Positions 11,626-21,178 of a stretch of DNA of 34,381 nt are shown piece by piece. A program made the position numbers and the translations under genes. The stretch's first letter is position 1. Each line of letters opens with the position of its first letter. The DNA comes from Acidobacteriota bacterium (GTDB lineage Bacteria; Acidobacteriota; Thermoanaerobaculia; Multivoradales; J023). The notes beneath the pieces are model-generated. The model was not told the DNA's origin, made no database searches, and saw only the letters and a list, made by a program, of their open reading frames with translations. The stretch spans positions 1 to 34,381 of the forward strand of contig RFGL01000207.1 in the NCBI GenBank assembly GCA_003697015.1. Direction: 5' to 3'.

Positions 11626-13397
11626 TGCGTTGCCGAGCTCCCCTCGCCCTCCTCTGCGGCCTGCTCCTGCTCGCCGCCGCCCCCCTCGCCGCCCAGGTCG
11701 ACGGCACCATGAAGCTCAACGACAACCGCCTGCAGGGGACCGCCGCCAACGGCCAGCTGCTGCTCTTCTCCCCCGACCCGGTGCAGCCCGGCTCGTCGAT
11801 CTCCCACTGGGATCCGTCGGCCTTTCCGAATCTCCTGATGGAGCCCGCCATCAACCCCGACCTGCCCTTCCTCGACCTCGACGTCACCCCGGGGCAGATG
11901 TGGGACATCGGCTGGCAGGAGGGGACGTCCACCGTCCAGATCTTCAGCTTCGATCCGCCGGGCACGGGCTTCGACGACCAGCGCGACTTCCCCGGCGCGC
12001 CGGGCAATAACGCCACCACCCTGGGCGAGGCGCGGACCAATCTCTTCAACGCGGTCCTCGGCGCCTGGGGCGGTACCTTGGAATCCGACGTCGACGTCGA
12101 CGTCATCGTCCTCTGGCTGCCGCTGCCCTGCACCGCCGGCGTCGGCGCGGTGCTCGCCGCCGCCGGCACCACCTTCATCTTCAACGACGACACCGGCATC
12201 CTGCCCTTGGCCGACGTCTGGTACCACGCCGCCTTGGCCGAAGCCTTCGCCGGCGCCGACGTCACCGGCCCGCCGGCGGTCGACCAGAGCGGCAACATCG
12301 ACGGCGGCGACGTCTTCGTCCTGATGAACAGCGCCATCGACGACGAATGCCTCGGCCCGGGTACGGGCTACTACTACGGCCTCGACGGCAATCCGCCGCC
12401 CAATCTGGTCGACCAGGCGCCGACCGTGCTGCACGAGATCGGCCACGGGCTGGGCTTCTCGAACTTCACCGACGAGACCAGCGGTGGCCTGGTCGCCGGG
12501 CTGCCCGGCATCTTCGACGTCTTCACCCTCGATCTGACCACCGGCAAGACCTGGGATCAGATGACCGACGAGGAGCGCCGCGCGTCGGCGGTCAACTTCC
12601 GCCAGGTGGTGTGGAACGGCGCCCAGGCCAACGCCGAGGCCCAGAACCTGCTCGATCCGGGGGTGCCGGAGCTGATGATCAACGCCCCGGCGTCGATCGC
12701 CGGCACCATCGAGGTCGGCGGCGCCAACTTCGGCCCGCCGCTCACCGCCGCCGGCCTCTCCGGCGAGATCGCCTGCATGAAAGACGGCGTGCCCGACGTC
12801 TCCTATCTGAACGGCTGCACCGAGGCCACCAATCCGCAGGAGCTGGCGGGCAAGATCGCCCTGATCGATCGCGGCTCCTGCCCCTTCACCACCAAGGTGG
12901 CCAATGCCCAGGCGGCGGGGGCGATCGGCGCCATCATCGCCAACAACGCCGGCCGCGGCTTCTTCACCATGGGCGGCGACGACCCGTCGATCACCATCCC
13001 GGCGGTGATGGTCGGCAGCCAGGACGGCCGCCGCATCCGCGAGGCGGCCTGCCCGGAGACGGCGGTCTATCTGCGCGACGGCCGTTTCCAGGTCAGCGCC
13101 AATTGGGCCCTGCCCGACGGCCGGAACGGCGACGGGGTGCCGGTGCCCTTGACCTCCCACACCACCTCCTTCTGGTTCTTCAACCCGGAGAACCTGGAGC
13201 TCTTCGTCAAGGTGCTCGACGGCTGCGACAACCCCAACTTCAACACCTTCTGGGTCTTCGCTGCGGGGCTGACCAACGTCGAGGTCACGGTCACCGTCAC
13301 CGACACCCAGACCGGCTTCAGCCGCGGCTACTTCAAGCCCTTCGGGCCGCCCTTCCCGCCGATTCTGAATACCGATTCCTTCGCCACCTGCCCCTGA
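11625..13397 (+). CDS. Secreted zinc metalloprotease-like protein with inserted PA domain
   Basis: This 590-residue protein is exported: residues 1-24 (MRCRAPLALLCG, then a leucine/alanine core ending PLAAQ) form a signal peptide. The zinc-protease motif HEIGHGLGF places H270, E271 and H274 at the active site; the metzincin-type third-ligand position holds Asn (N280), so the third ligand is uncertain. Residues about 350-475 form a protease-associated (PA) domain (GKIALIDRGSCPFTTKVANA, then IPAVMVGSQDGRRI). The C-terminal 70 residues look like a small beta domain (NTFWVFAAGLTNVEVTVTVT). PA domains in secreted peptidases usually shape substrate access. The gene is coupled to the preceding small exported protein. 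Peptidase activity is inferred from the motif; the overall fold is not assigned to a named MEROPS family. Confidence 0.85.
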   Translation: MRCRAPLALLCGLLLLAAAPLAAQVDGTMKLNDNRLQGTAANGQLLLFSPDPVQPGSSISHWDPSAFPNLLMEPAINPDLPFLDLDVTPGQMWDIGWQEGTSTVQIFSFDPPGTGFDDQRDFPGAPGNNATTLGEARTNLFNAVLGAWGGTLESDVDVDVIVLWLPLPCTAGVGAVLAAAGTTFIFNDDTGILPLADVWYHAALAEAFAGADVTGPPAVDQSGNIDGGDVFVLMNSAIDDECLGPGTGYYYGLDGNPPPNLVDQAPTVLHEIGHGLGFSNFTDETSGGLVAGLPGIFDVFTLDLTTGKTWDQMTDEERRASAVNFRQVVWNGAQANAEAQNLLDPGVPELMINAPASIAGTIEVGGANFGPPLTAAGLSGEIACMKDGVPDVSYLNGCTEATNPQELAGKIALIDRGSCPFTTKVANAQAAGAIGAIIANNAGRGFFTMGGDDPSITIPAVMVGSQDGRRIREAACPETAVYLRDGRFQVSANWALPDGRNGDGVPVPLTSHTTSFWFFNPENLELFVKVLDGCDNPNFNTFWVFAAGLTNVEVTVTVTDTQTGFSRGYFKPFGPPFPPILNTDSFATCP

Positions 13398-13418
13398 CCG
13401 ACGCACGACGCCGTCGCC

Positions 13419-13446
13419 GCCCGCCCGCGCACTGCCGCGGGCGGGC
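13419..13446. terminator. Bidirectional hairpin between convergent genes
   Basis: An 11-bp perfect stem (GCCCGCCCGCG with its complement) and a 6-base loop lie in the 67-base gap between the convergent protease and methyltransferase genes. It is placed as a two-way terminator would be, but lacks a U tract on either side. Confidence 0.5.
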
Positions 13447-13464
13447 ACCTCTGCGGCCGCGCCG

Positions 13465-14241
13465 TCAGCGCGCGATCGCGACCAGGTCGTGGGAGGCGGC
13501 CGGATCGAAGGGCTGGCGGTCGACGCCGCCGAAGTAGTCGCGTTGCGCGAAGCCGGCGTCGGCGAGGGCGGCGTCGACCTCGGCCGGCTGCCAGCCCTTG
13601 AGCAGCACGTTGCGCGAGCGCAGGAGCTCGACCGGCGGGTCCCGATCGCCGCGGTAGCGCAGGGTGGTGGGGCAGAAGCGCACCATGCCGTCGTCGCGGG
13701 TTTCCATCAGCCGCAGGAAGACCAGCTCGCCGTCGCCGTCGGGGTCGGGGCGGAAGTTGAGCGGCAGGTGGCGGACCTGCTGGTCGGCGATGCGCCGGTA
13801 ATTCAGCAGCTGGAGGAGAAACGCCCCGCCGGGCAGGAGATGGCGGCGCAGCCCGTCGAGCATCCGCCCGAGCTGCAGCTCGTTGAGCAGGTGCGGCAGG
13901 GTATTGCCGAGGCAGATGGCGGCGCCGAAATCGTCGTCGAGGAGCTCGCCGAGGTGGGTGAGATCGCCGTGCATGCAGGTCAATCCAGCGGGTATTCCCA
14001 CCTCCCGCAGCGCCTCGATCATCGCCGCCGAGCGGTCGATCGCCAGCACCTCGAAGCCCTTCTCGGCCAGGAAGCGCGCGTGCTCCCCGGTGCCGCAGCC
14101 GAGGTCGAGGACGCGGCGCGACGGTGCGTCCTCGAGCACCGCCTCAAGCAGCGGCCACTCGCGCTCGATGCGCGCCGGCCAGGCGATCAGCCGCCGGTAG
14201 TCGAGGCGCGAGTAGGGGTCCGTCGGGTCGGGCTGGGACAT
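13465..14241 (-). CDS. Class I SAM-dependent methyltransferase
   Basis: This 258-residue protein has the Rossmann methyltransferase core: motif I VLDLGCGTGE at residues 45-53, an acidic residue after beta-2 (VLAIDRSAAMIE, D69), CMHGDLTHL (motif II region) and FGAAICLGNTLPHLL (motif III region). The C-terminal half (NYRRIADQQ, FCPTTLRYRG) resembles small-molecule methyltransferases, but the substrate cannot be read from sequence. The start at 14241 is supported by AGGAGG 5 bases upstream; the much longer open frame reaching upstream over the divergent gltA is spurious. It stands alone, convergent with the protease operon and divergent from citrate synthase. Confidence 0.88.
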   Translation of the reverse strand: MSQPDPTDPYSRLDYRRLIAWPARIEREWPLLEAVLEDAPSRRVLDLGCGTGEHARFLAEKGFEVLAIDRSAAMIEALREVGIPAGLTCMHGDLTHLGELLDDDFGAAICLGNTLPHLLNELQLGRMLDGLRRHLLPGGAFLLQLLNYRRIADQQVRHLPLNFRPDPDGDGELVFLRLMETRDDGMVRFCPTTLRYRGDRDPPVELLRSRNVLLKGWQPAEVDAALADAGFAQRDYFGGVDRQPFDPAASHDLVAIAR

Positions 14242-14306
14242 CGTTCCTCCTAGCGGCGAGAGCCTATCGTTTTGCGCCGGCGACCGGTGCGCCACCCTAT
14301 GCCATC

Positions 14307-14335
14307 TTGCTGGTGATGCCGGCAGCGGGTACACT
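14307..14335 (+). promoter_or_regulatory. Candidate promoter of gltA
   Basis: TTGCTG (14307-14312) and TACACT (14330-14335) are separated by exactly 17 bases, giving a start site near 14342 and a leader of about 120 bases. AGGAG lies 10 bases before the gltA ATG, slightly far. Confidence 0.45.
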
Positions 14336-14463
14336 GGGGCCGATTCGCGCGCGGGCGCCTGCTGATCCGACGGGCCGTTCCGGCCGTACTCCCCCGCGCG
14401 TCCGAGCCAGCGAATGACCACCTCCGCCGGCCCGCCGGCCGTGAGATCAGGAGATATGTTGCC

Positions 14464-15735
<1,272 letters not shown>

Positions 15736-15772
15736 CGGCTTCCCGCGCCGGCCCCCCGCTGCGCGCCGAGGC

Positions 15773-15787
15773 CCGGCCGAAGGCCGG
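15773..15787 (+). terminator. Short GC hairpin after gltA, weak terminator candidate
   Basis: A 6-bp stem CCGGCC/GGCCGG with a GAA loop lies 37 bases after the gltA stop and 12 bases before the next promoter's -35 box. No U tract. Confidence 0.3.
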
Positions 15788-15799
15788 TGGCGCGGCCGG

Positions 15800-15829
15800 T
15801 TGACAAAGTGGACCGGATCCGTCCAGAAT
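15800..15829 (+). promoter_or_regulatory. Sigma-70 promoter of the ferric-iron transporter operon
   Basis: A consensus TTGACA (15800-15805) is followed after 18 bases by CAGAAT (15824-15829, four of six matches to TATAAT). The start site would be near 15836, just ahead of the inverted repeat described next. Confidence 0.55.
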
Positions 15830-15838
15830 AGATCGAGG

Positions 15839-15863
15839 GTTATCGAGACTTAATCTCAATAAC
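15839..15863. promoter_or_regulatory. Fur-like operator (25-bp inverted repeat)
   Basis: A near-perfect inverted repeat with left arm GTTATCGAGAC and right arm ATCTCAATAAC around a TTA centre; ten of the twelve base pairs match. Its core (GAGACT, T, AATCTC) resembles the 7-1-7 Fur box pattern, and it lies at the predicted transcription start of a ferric-iron ABC transporter. Repression by a Fur-family protein with iron is the natural reading; another dimeric regulator is possible. Confidence 0.55.
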
Positions 15864-15879
15864 GAGGACGACCGACCGC

Positions 15880-16914
15880 ATGAAAAACCGAAAGGATCCC
15901 CACCGTTCGCCGCTCCGCCTCCAGCTCGCCCTGGTCGCCGCCGCCTTGTCGTTCCTGCCGCTGATCGCTGCCTGCTCGGCGCCGGAGCCGGAAGCCTCCG
16001 TCGTCGTCTACTCCGGCCGCAACAAGAGCTTGATCGGACCGCTGCTCGAGCGCTTCGAGAGCGAGAAGGGCATCCGCACCGAGGTGCGCTACGGCGGCAC
16101 CGCCGAGCTGGCGGCGACCCTGCTCGAGGAGGGCACCGCCACCCCCTGCGACGTCTTCATCGCCCAGGATGCCGCCTCCTTGGGCGAGCTGTCCAAGGCC
16201 GGGATGCTCAAGCCGCTGCCCGCTGCGGTGCTGGGCCGGGTGGCGCCGGCCTTCGCCTCGCCCCAGGGCGACTGGGTGGGAATCTCCGGCCGGGCCCGGG
16301 TGGTGGTCTACAACCCCGAGCGCATCGCGGAGGAGGAGCTGCCGAAGAGTCTGGAAGAGGTCGGCGATCCGCGCTACCGCGGGCGCTTCGGCGTGGCGCC
16401 GGCCAACGCCTCATTCCAGGCCCACATGGCCTACTACCGGGCGGTCAAGGGAGCCGACGCCCTCGCCGCCCTGCTCGACGCCATGGTCGCCAACGAGCCC
16501 CAGCGCTACCCCAAGAACAGCGCCATCGTCGAGGCGGTGATCCGCGGCGAGGTCGACTTCGGCCTGGTCAACCACTACTACCTGTGGCGCGCTCTGGCGG
16601 AGGATCCCGCGGCCCCGGGGCGCAACTTCACCATGCCCGATCCGACCGCGGCCTTCCTCAACCTGGCCGGCGCCGGCGTCACCTCGTCGAACGAGGCGGC
16701 GGTGCAGCTGGTCGAGTACCTGCTGGCCGACGACGGGCAACGCTATTTCGCCCAGCGGACCTACGAGTACCCGCTGGTCGCCGGCATCGAGCCGCCGGTC
16801 GACCTCGCGCCGCTGACCCCCGAGCAGCTCGAGAACCAGATCGACTTCGCCCGCATCGCCGAGGAGCTTGAGCCCACCCTCGAGGCGATCGCGGCCAGCG
16901 GGCTCCTGCAATGA
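15880..16914 (+). CDS. fbpA: Ferric-iron ABC transporter substrate-binding lipoprotein
   Basis: This 344-residue periplasmic binding protein delivers Fe(III) to the permease encoded next. The N-terminus is a lipoprotein signal with lipobox IAAC and C32 as the lipidated residue. The mature part begins VVVYSGRNKSLIGPLL, typical of the FbpA/AfuA/IdiA branch of class II binding proteins, and includes CDVFIAQDAASLGEL and the adjacent tyrosines Y233-Y234 in NHYYLW, which correspond to the iron-coordinating tyrosine pair of FbpA. The ribosome-binding site is weak (GAGGA, 11 bases away). Its stop overlaps the permease start by four bases (ATGA). Confidence 0.93.
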   Translation: MKNRKDPHRSPLRLQLALVAAALSFLPLIAACSAPEPEASVVVYSGRNKSLIGPLLERFESEKGIRTEVRYGGTAELAATLLEEGTATPCDVFIAQDAASLGELSKAGMLKPLPAAVLGRVAPAFASPQGDWVGISGRARVVVYNPERIAEEELPKSLEEVGDPRYRGRFGVAPANASFQAHMAYYRAVKGADALAALLDAMVANEPQRYPKNSAIVEAVIRGEVDFGLVNHYYLWRALAEDPAAPGRNFTMPDPTAAFLNLAGAGVTSSNEAAVQLVEYLLADDGQRYFAQRTYEYPLVAGIEPPVDLAPLTPEQLENQIDFARIAEELEPTLEAIAASGLLQ

Positions 16915-18539
16915 CCGGCGGCGGCGTGGCGAGCATCGCAGGGCGGCTGGCCGGGCGCCGCGGGCGCTCGGCGCCCCCCCTGTGGGCGATCCCCGCCCTC
17001 GCCACCGTCGCCCTGGTGCTCCTGCCGCTGATCTACCTGGTGCTGCGCGCCGCCCAGAACGGCTGGCGGGCCTACCTGGGGGCGATCTGGACGCCCCTGG
17101 TCGGGGCGCTGGTGCTGCGCACCGTCGCTCTCGCCGCCGGCGTGGTGGCGCTGGCGGTCCTGCTCGCGCTCGCCGTCGCCTGGCTGGTGGCGCGCACCGA
17201 TCTGCCCGGGCGCCGCCTGTGGGCGGTGCTCGGCGCCCTGCCCCTGGTGCTGCCGTCCTACGTCGCGGCGCTGGTGCTGGTCACCGCCTTGGGCCCCCGC
17301 GGCCACCTGCAGCAGCTGCTCGAGCCCCTCGGGGTCGAACGATTGCCGGCGCTGGCCTACGGCTACCCCGGCGCCCTCTTGGCCCTGGCGCTCTTCACCT
17401 TCCCCTACGTCTACCTGCCGGTGCTGGCGGCCCTGCGCGATCTCGACCCGGCGCTGGAGGAGAGCGCCCGCGCCCTCGGCGCCGGTCCCTGGCGCAGCTT
17501 CTTCACCGTCGTCCTGCCGCAGCTCAAGCCGGCGCTCTACGGCGGCGGGCTGATCGTCGCGCTCTACGTCTTCTCGGACTTCGGCGCGGTGTCGATCACC
17601 CGCTACAACACCTTCACCCTGGCGATCTACAACGCCTACCGCGGCCTCTTCGACCGCACCACGGCGGCGGCCCTGGCCACCGTCCTGGTGCTCCTGACGG
17701 TGGTGCTGATCGCCGCCGAAGGACGGTTGGCCGCCGGCCTGCGACCGAGCCGCCAGCGGCCGTCGCGCCCGGCGCCGCGTCTCGCCCTCGGCGCCTGGCG
17801 CTGGCCGGCACTGGTCCTGGTCGGCGGCCTGGCGCTCGTCACCCTCGGCCTGCCCCTGGCGGTGCTCGGCTTCTGGGGGGTGCGCGGTCTGCTGCGGGGC
17901 GACGCGGTCGCCGGACTCCTCGCCGCGGCGGGGAATTCCCTCGTCGCGGCGTTGGTGGCGGCGCTGGCGGCGGTGGTGCTCTCCTTGCCGATCGCCATCT
18001 GGTCGGTGCGCTACCGGAGCCGCCTCGCCGTCTTCGTCGAACGGCTGAGCTACGCCGGCTTCGCTCTCCCCGGCCTGGTCATCGCCCTCGCCCTGGTCTT
18101 CTTCGCCGCCCGCCGTCTGCCCGCTCTCTACCAGACCCTGCCCCTCCTCGTGCTGGCCTACGTCATCCGTTTCCTGCCCGAGGCCCTGAGCGCCACCCGC
18201 GGTGCCCTGGCGCAGGTGACGCCGGCCTTCGAGGAAGCGGCACGCGGCCTCGGCCGGCGGCCGCTGGCGGTGCTGCGCACCGTCACCGTCCCCCTGGTGC
18301 TGCCCGGCATGGTGGCCGGCGGCAGCCTGGTCTTCCTGACCGCGATGAAGGAGCTGCCGGCGACCCTGCTGCTGCGTCCGATCGGCTTCGAGACCCTGGC
18401 GACGGAGATCTGGAGCTACGCCTCGGAGGCGATCTACGGTCAGGCAGCGCTGCCCGCCCTGGTGCTCCTGGCGGTGACCGCGCCGCCGCTCTACCTGCTG
18501 ACCATCCGGCCGGTGCTCGCCGGCCGCAACGGGGGATGA
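16911..18539 (+). CDS. fbpB: Ferric-iron ABC transporter permease, two fused membrane units
   Basis: This 542-residue inner-membrane protein has about twelve hydrophobic segments in two homologous halves, as in FbpB/SfuB. Each half carries the cytoplasmic EAA loop that docks on the ATPase: EESARALGAGPWRSFF near residue 183 and EEAARGLGRRPLAVLR near residue 442. The second half begins around residue 295 after a basic, Pro/Arg-rich linker. The four-base ATGA overlap with the binding-protein gene and the 4-base gap to the ATPase gene show tight operon structure. Confidence 0.94.
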   Translation: MTGGGVASIAGRLAGRRGRSAPPLWAIPALATVALVLLPLIYLVLRAAQNGWRAYLGAIWTPLVGALVLRTVALAAGVVALAVLLALAVAWLVARTDLPGRRLWAVLGALPLVLPSYVAALVLVTALGPRGHLQQLLEPLGVERLPALAYGYPGALLALALFTFPYVYLPVLAALRDLDPALEESARALGAGPWRSFFTVVLPQLKPALYGGGLIVALYVFSDFGAVSITRYNTFTLAIYNAYRGLFDRTTAAALATVLVLLTVVLIAAEGRLAAGLRPSRQRPSRPAPRLALGAWRWPALVLVGGLALVTLGLPLAVLGFWGVRGLLRGDAVAGLLAAAGNSLVAALVAALAAVVLSLPIAIWSVRYRSRLAVFVERLSYAGFALPGLVIALALVFFAARRLPALYQTLPLLVLAYVIRFLPEALSATRGALAQVTPAFEEAARGLGRRPLAVLRTVTVPLVLPGMVAGGSLVFLTAMKELPATLLLRPIGFETLATEIWSYASEAIYGQAALPALVLLAVTAPPLYLLTIRPVLAGRNGG

Positions 18540-18543
18540 GGCG

Positions 18544-19605
18544 ATGGCGCTGGTCGAGATCCGCGATCTGGTGGTGGCCTACGGCGACCACGCCGCGCTC
18601 AAGGGGGTCGACCTCGACGTCGCCGCCCACAAGCTGACCGCCGTCGTCGGCCCCTCGGGCTGCGGCAAGACCAGCCTGCTGCGCGCCATCGCCGGCTTCG
18701 AGGTGCCGCGGGCGGGCACGGTGAGGATCGCCGGCCGGCCGGTCGCCGGCCCCGGCATCTGGGTGCCGCCGGAAGAGCGCCGGGTTGGCATGGTCTTCCA
18801 GCAGGGCGCCCTCTTCCCCCACCTGACGGTGTGGCAGAACCTGTGCTACGGCCTGCGACGGCGGCAGGACGTGGAGCGCGTCGAGCGCGCCCTCGCGCTG
18901 GTGGGCCTGGCCGGCCTGCGCCAGCGCTACCCCGACGAGCTTTCCGGCGGCGAGCAGCAGCGCGTCGCCCTGGCCCGCGCCCTGGTGCCGTCGCCGCGTC
19001 TGATCCTCCTCGACGAGCCCTTCGCCAGCCTCGACGCCGGCCTGCGCCAGCACCTGCGGGCCGAAGTACGCGCCATCCTGGAGCGGGCACGGATGACCGC
19101 CGTCCTGGTCACCCACGACCAGGAGGAGGCCCTGTCGGTGGCCGACGAGGTGGTGGTCATGGGGCAGGGGCGGGTGCTGCAGGTCGGGTCGCCGGATGCG
19201 GTCTACCGTCATCCGGCCAGCCTGGCGGTGGCGGCCTTCCTCGGCGACGGCCAGCTGATCGCCTGCGAGGTCGAGGGCCACCGCGCCCGCTCCTCCCTCG
19301 GCACCGTCCCCTCGAACGGCGCCCGTCCCGGGCCCGGCCTCCTCCTGGTGCGGCCGGAAGACCTCGTCCTCGCCCCCGCCGACGCCCCCGGCGGCCTCCC
19401 CGGTCACATCGCCCGCCGCACCTTCTACGGTCACGATCTGATCGACGAAGTCGTTCTCGACGACGGCGCCGCACTGCAGGTGCGCCGTCTGTCGGCCGAT
19501 CCCCAACCGGTCGGCAGCGCGGTGCGGGTCCAGTTGCGCGACAAGCCCTTCCCGGTCTATCCCGATCCGCAACCCGCCGGCCGCCCGGCGGTGACGGCGC
19601 TGTAA
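18544..19605 (+). CDS. fbpC: Ferric-iron ABC transporter ATPase
   Basis: This 353-residue ATPase powers the transporter. Residues 36-43 (GPSGCGKT) are Walker A, then comes the Q-loop VFQQGALFPHLTVWQN, the signature LSGGEQQRVALARAL, Walker B LILLDEPFASLD and the switch histidine in LVTHDQEEAL. The C-terminal third (LLVRPEDLVLAPAD and onward) is a TOBE-type regulatory/substrate domain, as in FbpC/PotA-type proteins. It lies 4 bases after the permease. Its stop codon TAA forms part of a TAAGAT hexamer ahead of the MOSC gene. Confidence 0.94.
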   Translation: MALVEIRDLVVAYGDHAALKGVDLDVAAHKLTAVVGPSGCGKTSLLRAIAGFEVPRAGTVRIAGRPVAGPGIWVPPEERRVGMVFQQGALFPHLTVWQNLCYGLRRRQDVERVERALALVGLAGLRQRYPDELSGGEQQRVALARALVPSPRLILLDEPFASLDAGLRQHLRAEVRAILERARMTAVLVTHDQEEALSVADEVVVMGQGRVLQVGSPDAVYRHPASLAVAAFLGDGQLIACEVEGHRARSSLGTVPSNGARPGPGLLLVRPEDLVLAPADAPGGLPGHIARRTFYGHDLIDEVVLDDGAALQVRRLSADPQPVGSAVRVQLRDKPFPVYPDPQPAGRPAVTAL

Positions 19606-19616
19606 GATCGGCATCG

Positions 19617-20246
19617 ATGGCCGCGTCCCCGTCCAGCACCGCCGGCCGTTCTCGCGCCGCCGCCGAAACCCCCGCCGGGGGCTCGGCCGTCCCCGTGGCG
19701 TCGCTCGCCGGCACGGTGGCGGCGGTGAGCCGCAGTCGGCGCCACGGGCCGGTGAAGCGCTGCTGCGCCAGCATCCGCTTGCTCGCCGGCCTCGGGGTTG
19801 AGGGCGACGTCCATCTGGGGAAGACGGTGCAGCATCGCTCGCGGGCGCGGCAGAACCCCGAGCTGCCCAACCTGCGCCAGGTGCACCTGATCCACGCCGA
19901 GCTGCTCGACGAGCTCCACGCCGCCGGCTTCGAGATCGAGCCCGGTCAGCTGGGGGAGAACGTCACCACCCGCGGCCTCGACCTCCTCGCCTTGCCGGCG
20001 GGGACCCTGCTGCACCTCGGCGCCACCGCCGTCGTCGAGCTCACCGGCCTGCGCAACCCCTGCGCCCAGCTCGACCGCATCCAACCCGGCCTGATGCAGG
20101 CCACCCTCGGTCGCGATCGGGACGGCAAGCTGATCCGCAAAGCCGGCGTCATGGCCATCGTCCGCCAGAGCGGCGAGGTCCGCCCCGGCGACCCCATCCG
20201 CCTCGAGCTCCCACCGCCGCCGGCCCCGCCCCTCGAACCGGTCTGA
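19617..20246 (+). CDS. MOSC-domain protein
   Basis: This 209-residue protein contains a MOSC domain from about residue 35 to the end: LRQVHLIHAELLDEL, GQLGENVTTRGLDLLALP, the conserved cysteine of ELTGLRNPCAQLD, and IRKAGVMAIVRQSGEVRPGD. MOSC domains bind sulfur or molybdenum cofactor and occur in YiiM/YuaD-like proteins; the exact role here is unknown, but Moco chemistry is notable in a window with a molybdenum hydroxylase. The start is uncertain. The ATG at 19617 has no ribosome-binding site, but TAAGAT lies 8 bases before it (possible leaderless start); a GTG at 19695 would remove a low-complexity Ala/Ser/Arg-rich lead of 26 residues and fits the domain better. It lies 11 bases after fbpC and may be in that operon. 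Confidence 0.85.
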   Translation: MAASPSSTAGRSRAAAETPAGGSAVPVASLAGTVAAVSRSRRHGPVKRCCASIRLLAGLGVEGDVHLGKTVQHRSRARQNPELPNLRQVHLIHAELLDELHAAGFEIEPGQLGENVTTRGLDLLALPAGTLLHLGATAVVELTGLRNPCAQLDRIQPGLMQATLGRDRDGKLIRKAGVMAIVRQSGEVRPGDPIRLELPPPPAPPLEPV

Positions 20247-20298
20247 GCCATCTCGACCGTGCGGTCCGAGCCGCCCTCTCCCGCCCGGCCAGCCTGAT

Positions 20299-20379
20299 CT
20301 GAGCCGGTCCCTCCGTCCCGGCCGTCAGAGCCGGTTCCGCCGCCCGCGCGATCTGAGTCGTCCCCCGCCCGGGCGCTCA
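20299..20379. repeat. Degenerate 27-bp tandem repeat
   Basis: Three units beginning CTGAGCCGGT, CAGAGCCGGT and CTGAGTCGTC start at 20299, 20326 and 20353, exactly 27 bases apart; the first two agree at about 19 of 27 positions and the third is weaker. The whole gap between the MOSC stop and the ATPase remnant (20247-20392) is pyrimidine-rich and holds no gene. Confidence 0.35.
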
Positions 20380-20392
20380 AGCCCGGGCCCCC

Positions 20393-21165
20393 ATGCCCCC
20401 GAGCTTCGAGCTCGGAGCCGCCCTCGATCTCGGCATGCTGCCCCTGGTGCGCGCCGCCCCCGAGCCCGAGCGCACCCTGCGCGCCTACGCCTCCCTCTAC
20501 CTCGACGAAGAAGTGCAGCAGGAGGGCTGGGTGCGAAACGCCGGTCATTTCGCGCGCTTCTCGAGACGGTGAGCTTCTCCCACGGCACGGTCCTGAACGT
20601 CAGCCACGTCGCCCGCGAATGCGAGGTCGGCCGGCGCACCGTCGCCGGCTACGTCGAGGTGCTCGAGGATCTCCTCCTCGCCTTTCGCGTGCCGGTCTTC
20701 AGCCGCCGCGCGCGGCGCCGGACCGTCGCCCACCCCAAGCTCTACCTCTTCGACGCCGGCGTCTACCGCTCCCTGCGCCCGCGCGGCCCCCTCGACCGCG
20801 CCGCCGAGATCGACGGCGCCACCTTCGAAGGGCTCGTCGCCCAGCACCTGCGCGCCTGGATCGCCTACTCGGGCAGCGACTGCAAGCTCTACTACTGGCG
20901 CACGCCGCGCGGCACCGAGGTCGACTTCGTGCTCTACGGCGGCGACGGCTTCTGGGCGATCGAGGTCAAGAACGCCGCCCGCCTCCGCCCCCGGGACCTG
21001 CGCCCCCTGAAGACCTTCCACGGTGACTACCCCGAGTGCACGCCCCTCCTCCTCTACCGCGGCTCCGACCGCCTGCGGATCGACGGCGTCCTCTGCCTCC
21101 CCGGCGACGACTTCCTGCGCCACCTCCATCCCGCCCGGGGGCCGATCGAGGGCTTGAGGCTCTAG
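20393..21165 (+). pseudogene. Broken AAA ATPase/DUF4143 gene (N-terminus missing, frameshifted)
   Basis: This is the C-terminal two-thirds of a DUF4143-family ATPase. Frame A (from ATG 20393) gives the end of the ATPase domain (GMLPLVRAAPEPERTLRAY, SLYLDEEVQQEGWVRN, GHFARF) and then meets TGA at 20570. Frame B continues seamlessly from about 20560 (LETVSFSHGTVLNVSHVA, VGRRTVAGYVEVLEDLLLAF, PKLYLFDAGVYRSL, EVDFVLYGG, WAIEVKNAA) to TAG at 21165. The join needs one extra base near 20560. No Walker A or B sequence is found upstream, so the gene is both truncated and shifted. It is only distantly like the intact relative at 4718-5869. Frame B alone might still be translated as a DUF4143-only protein of about 198 residues. 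Confidence 0.8.
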
Positions 21166-21178
21166 TACCATCGGCCGC

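Noticed and set aside
20556-20572. Programmed ribosomal frameshift in the DUF4143 remnant
   Set aside because: There is no slippery heptamer at the frame change, and the ATPase core is missing upstream, so decay (or a read error) is simpler.
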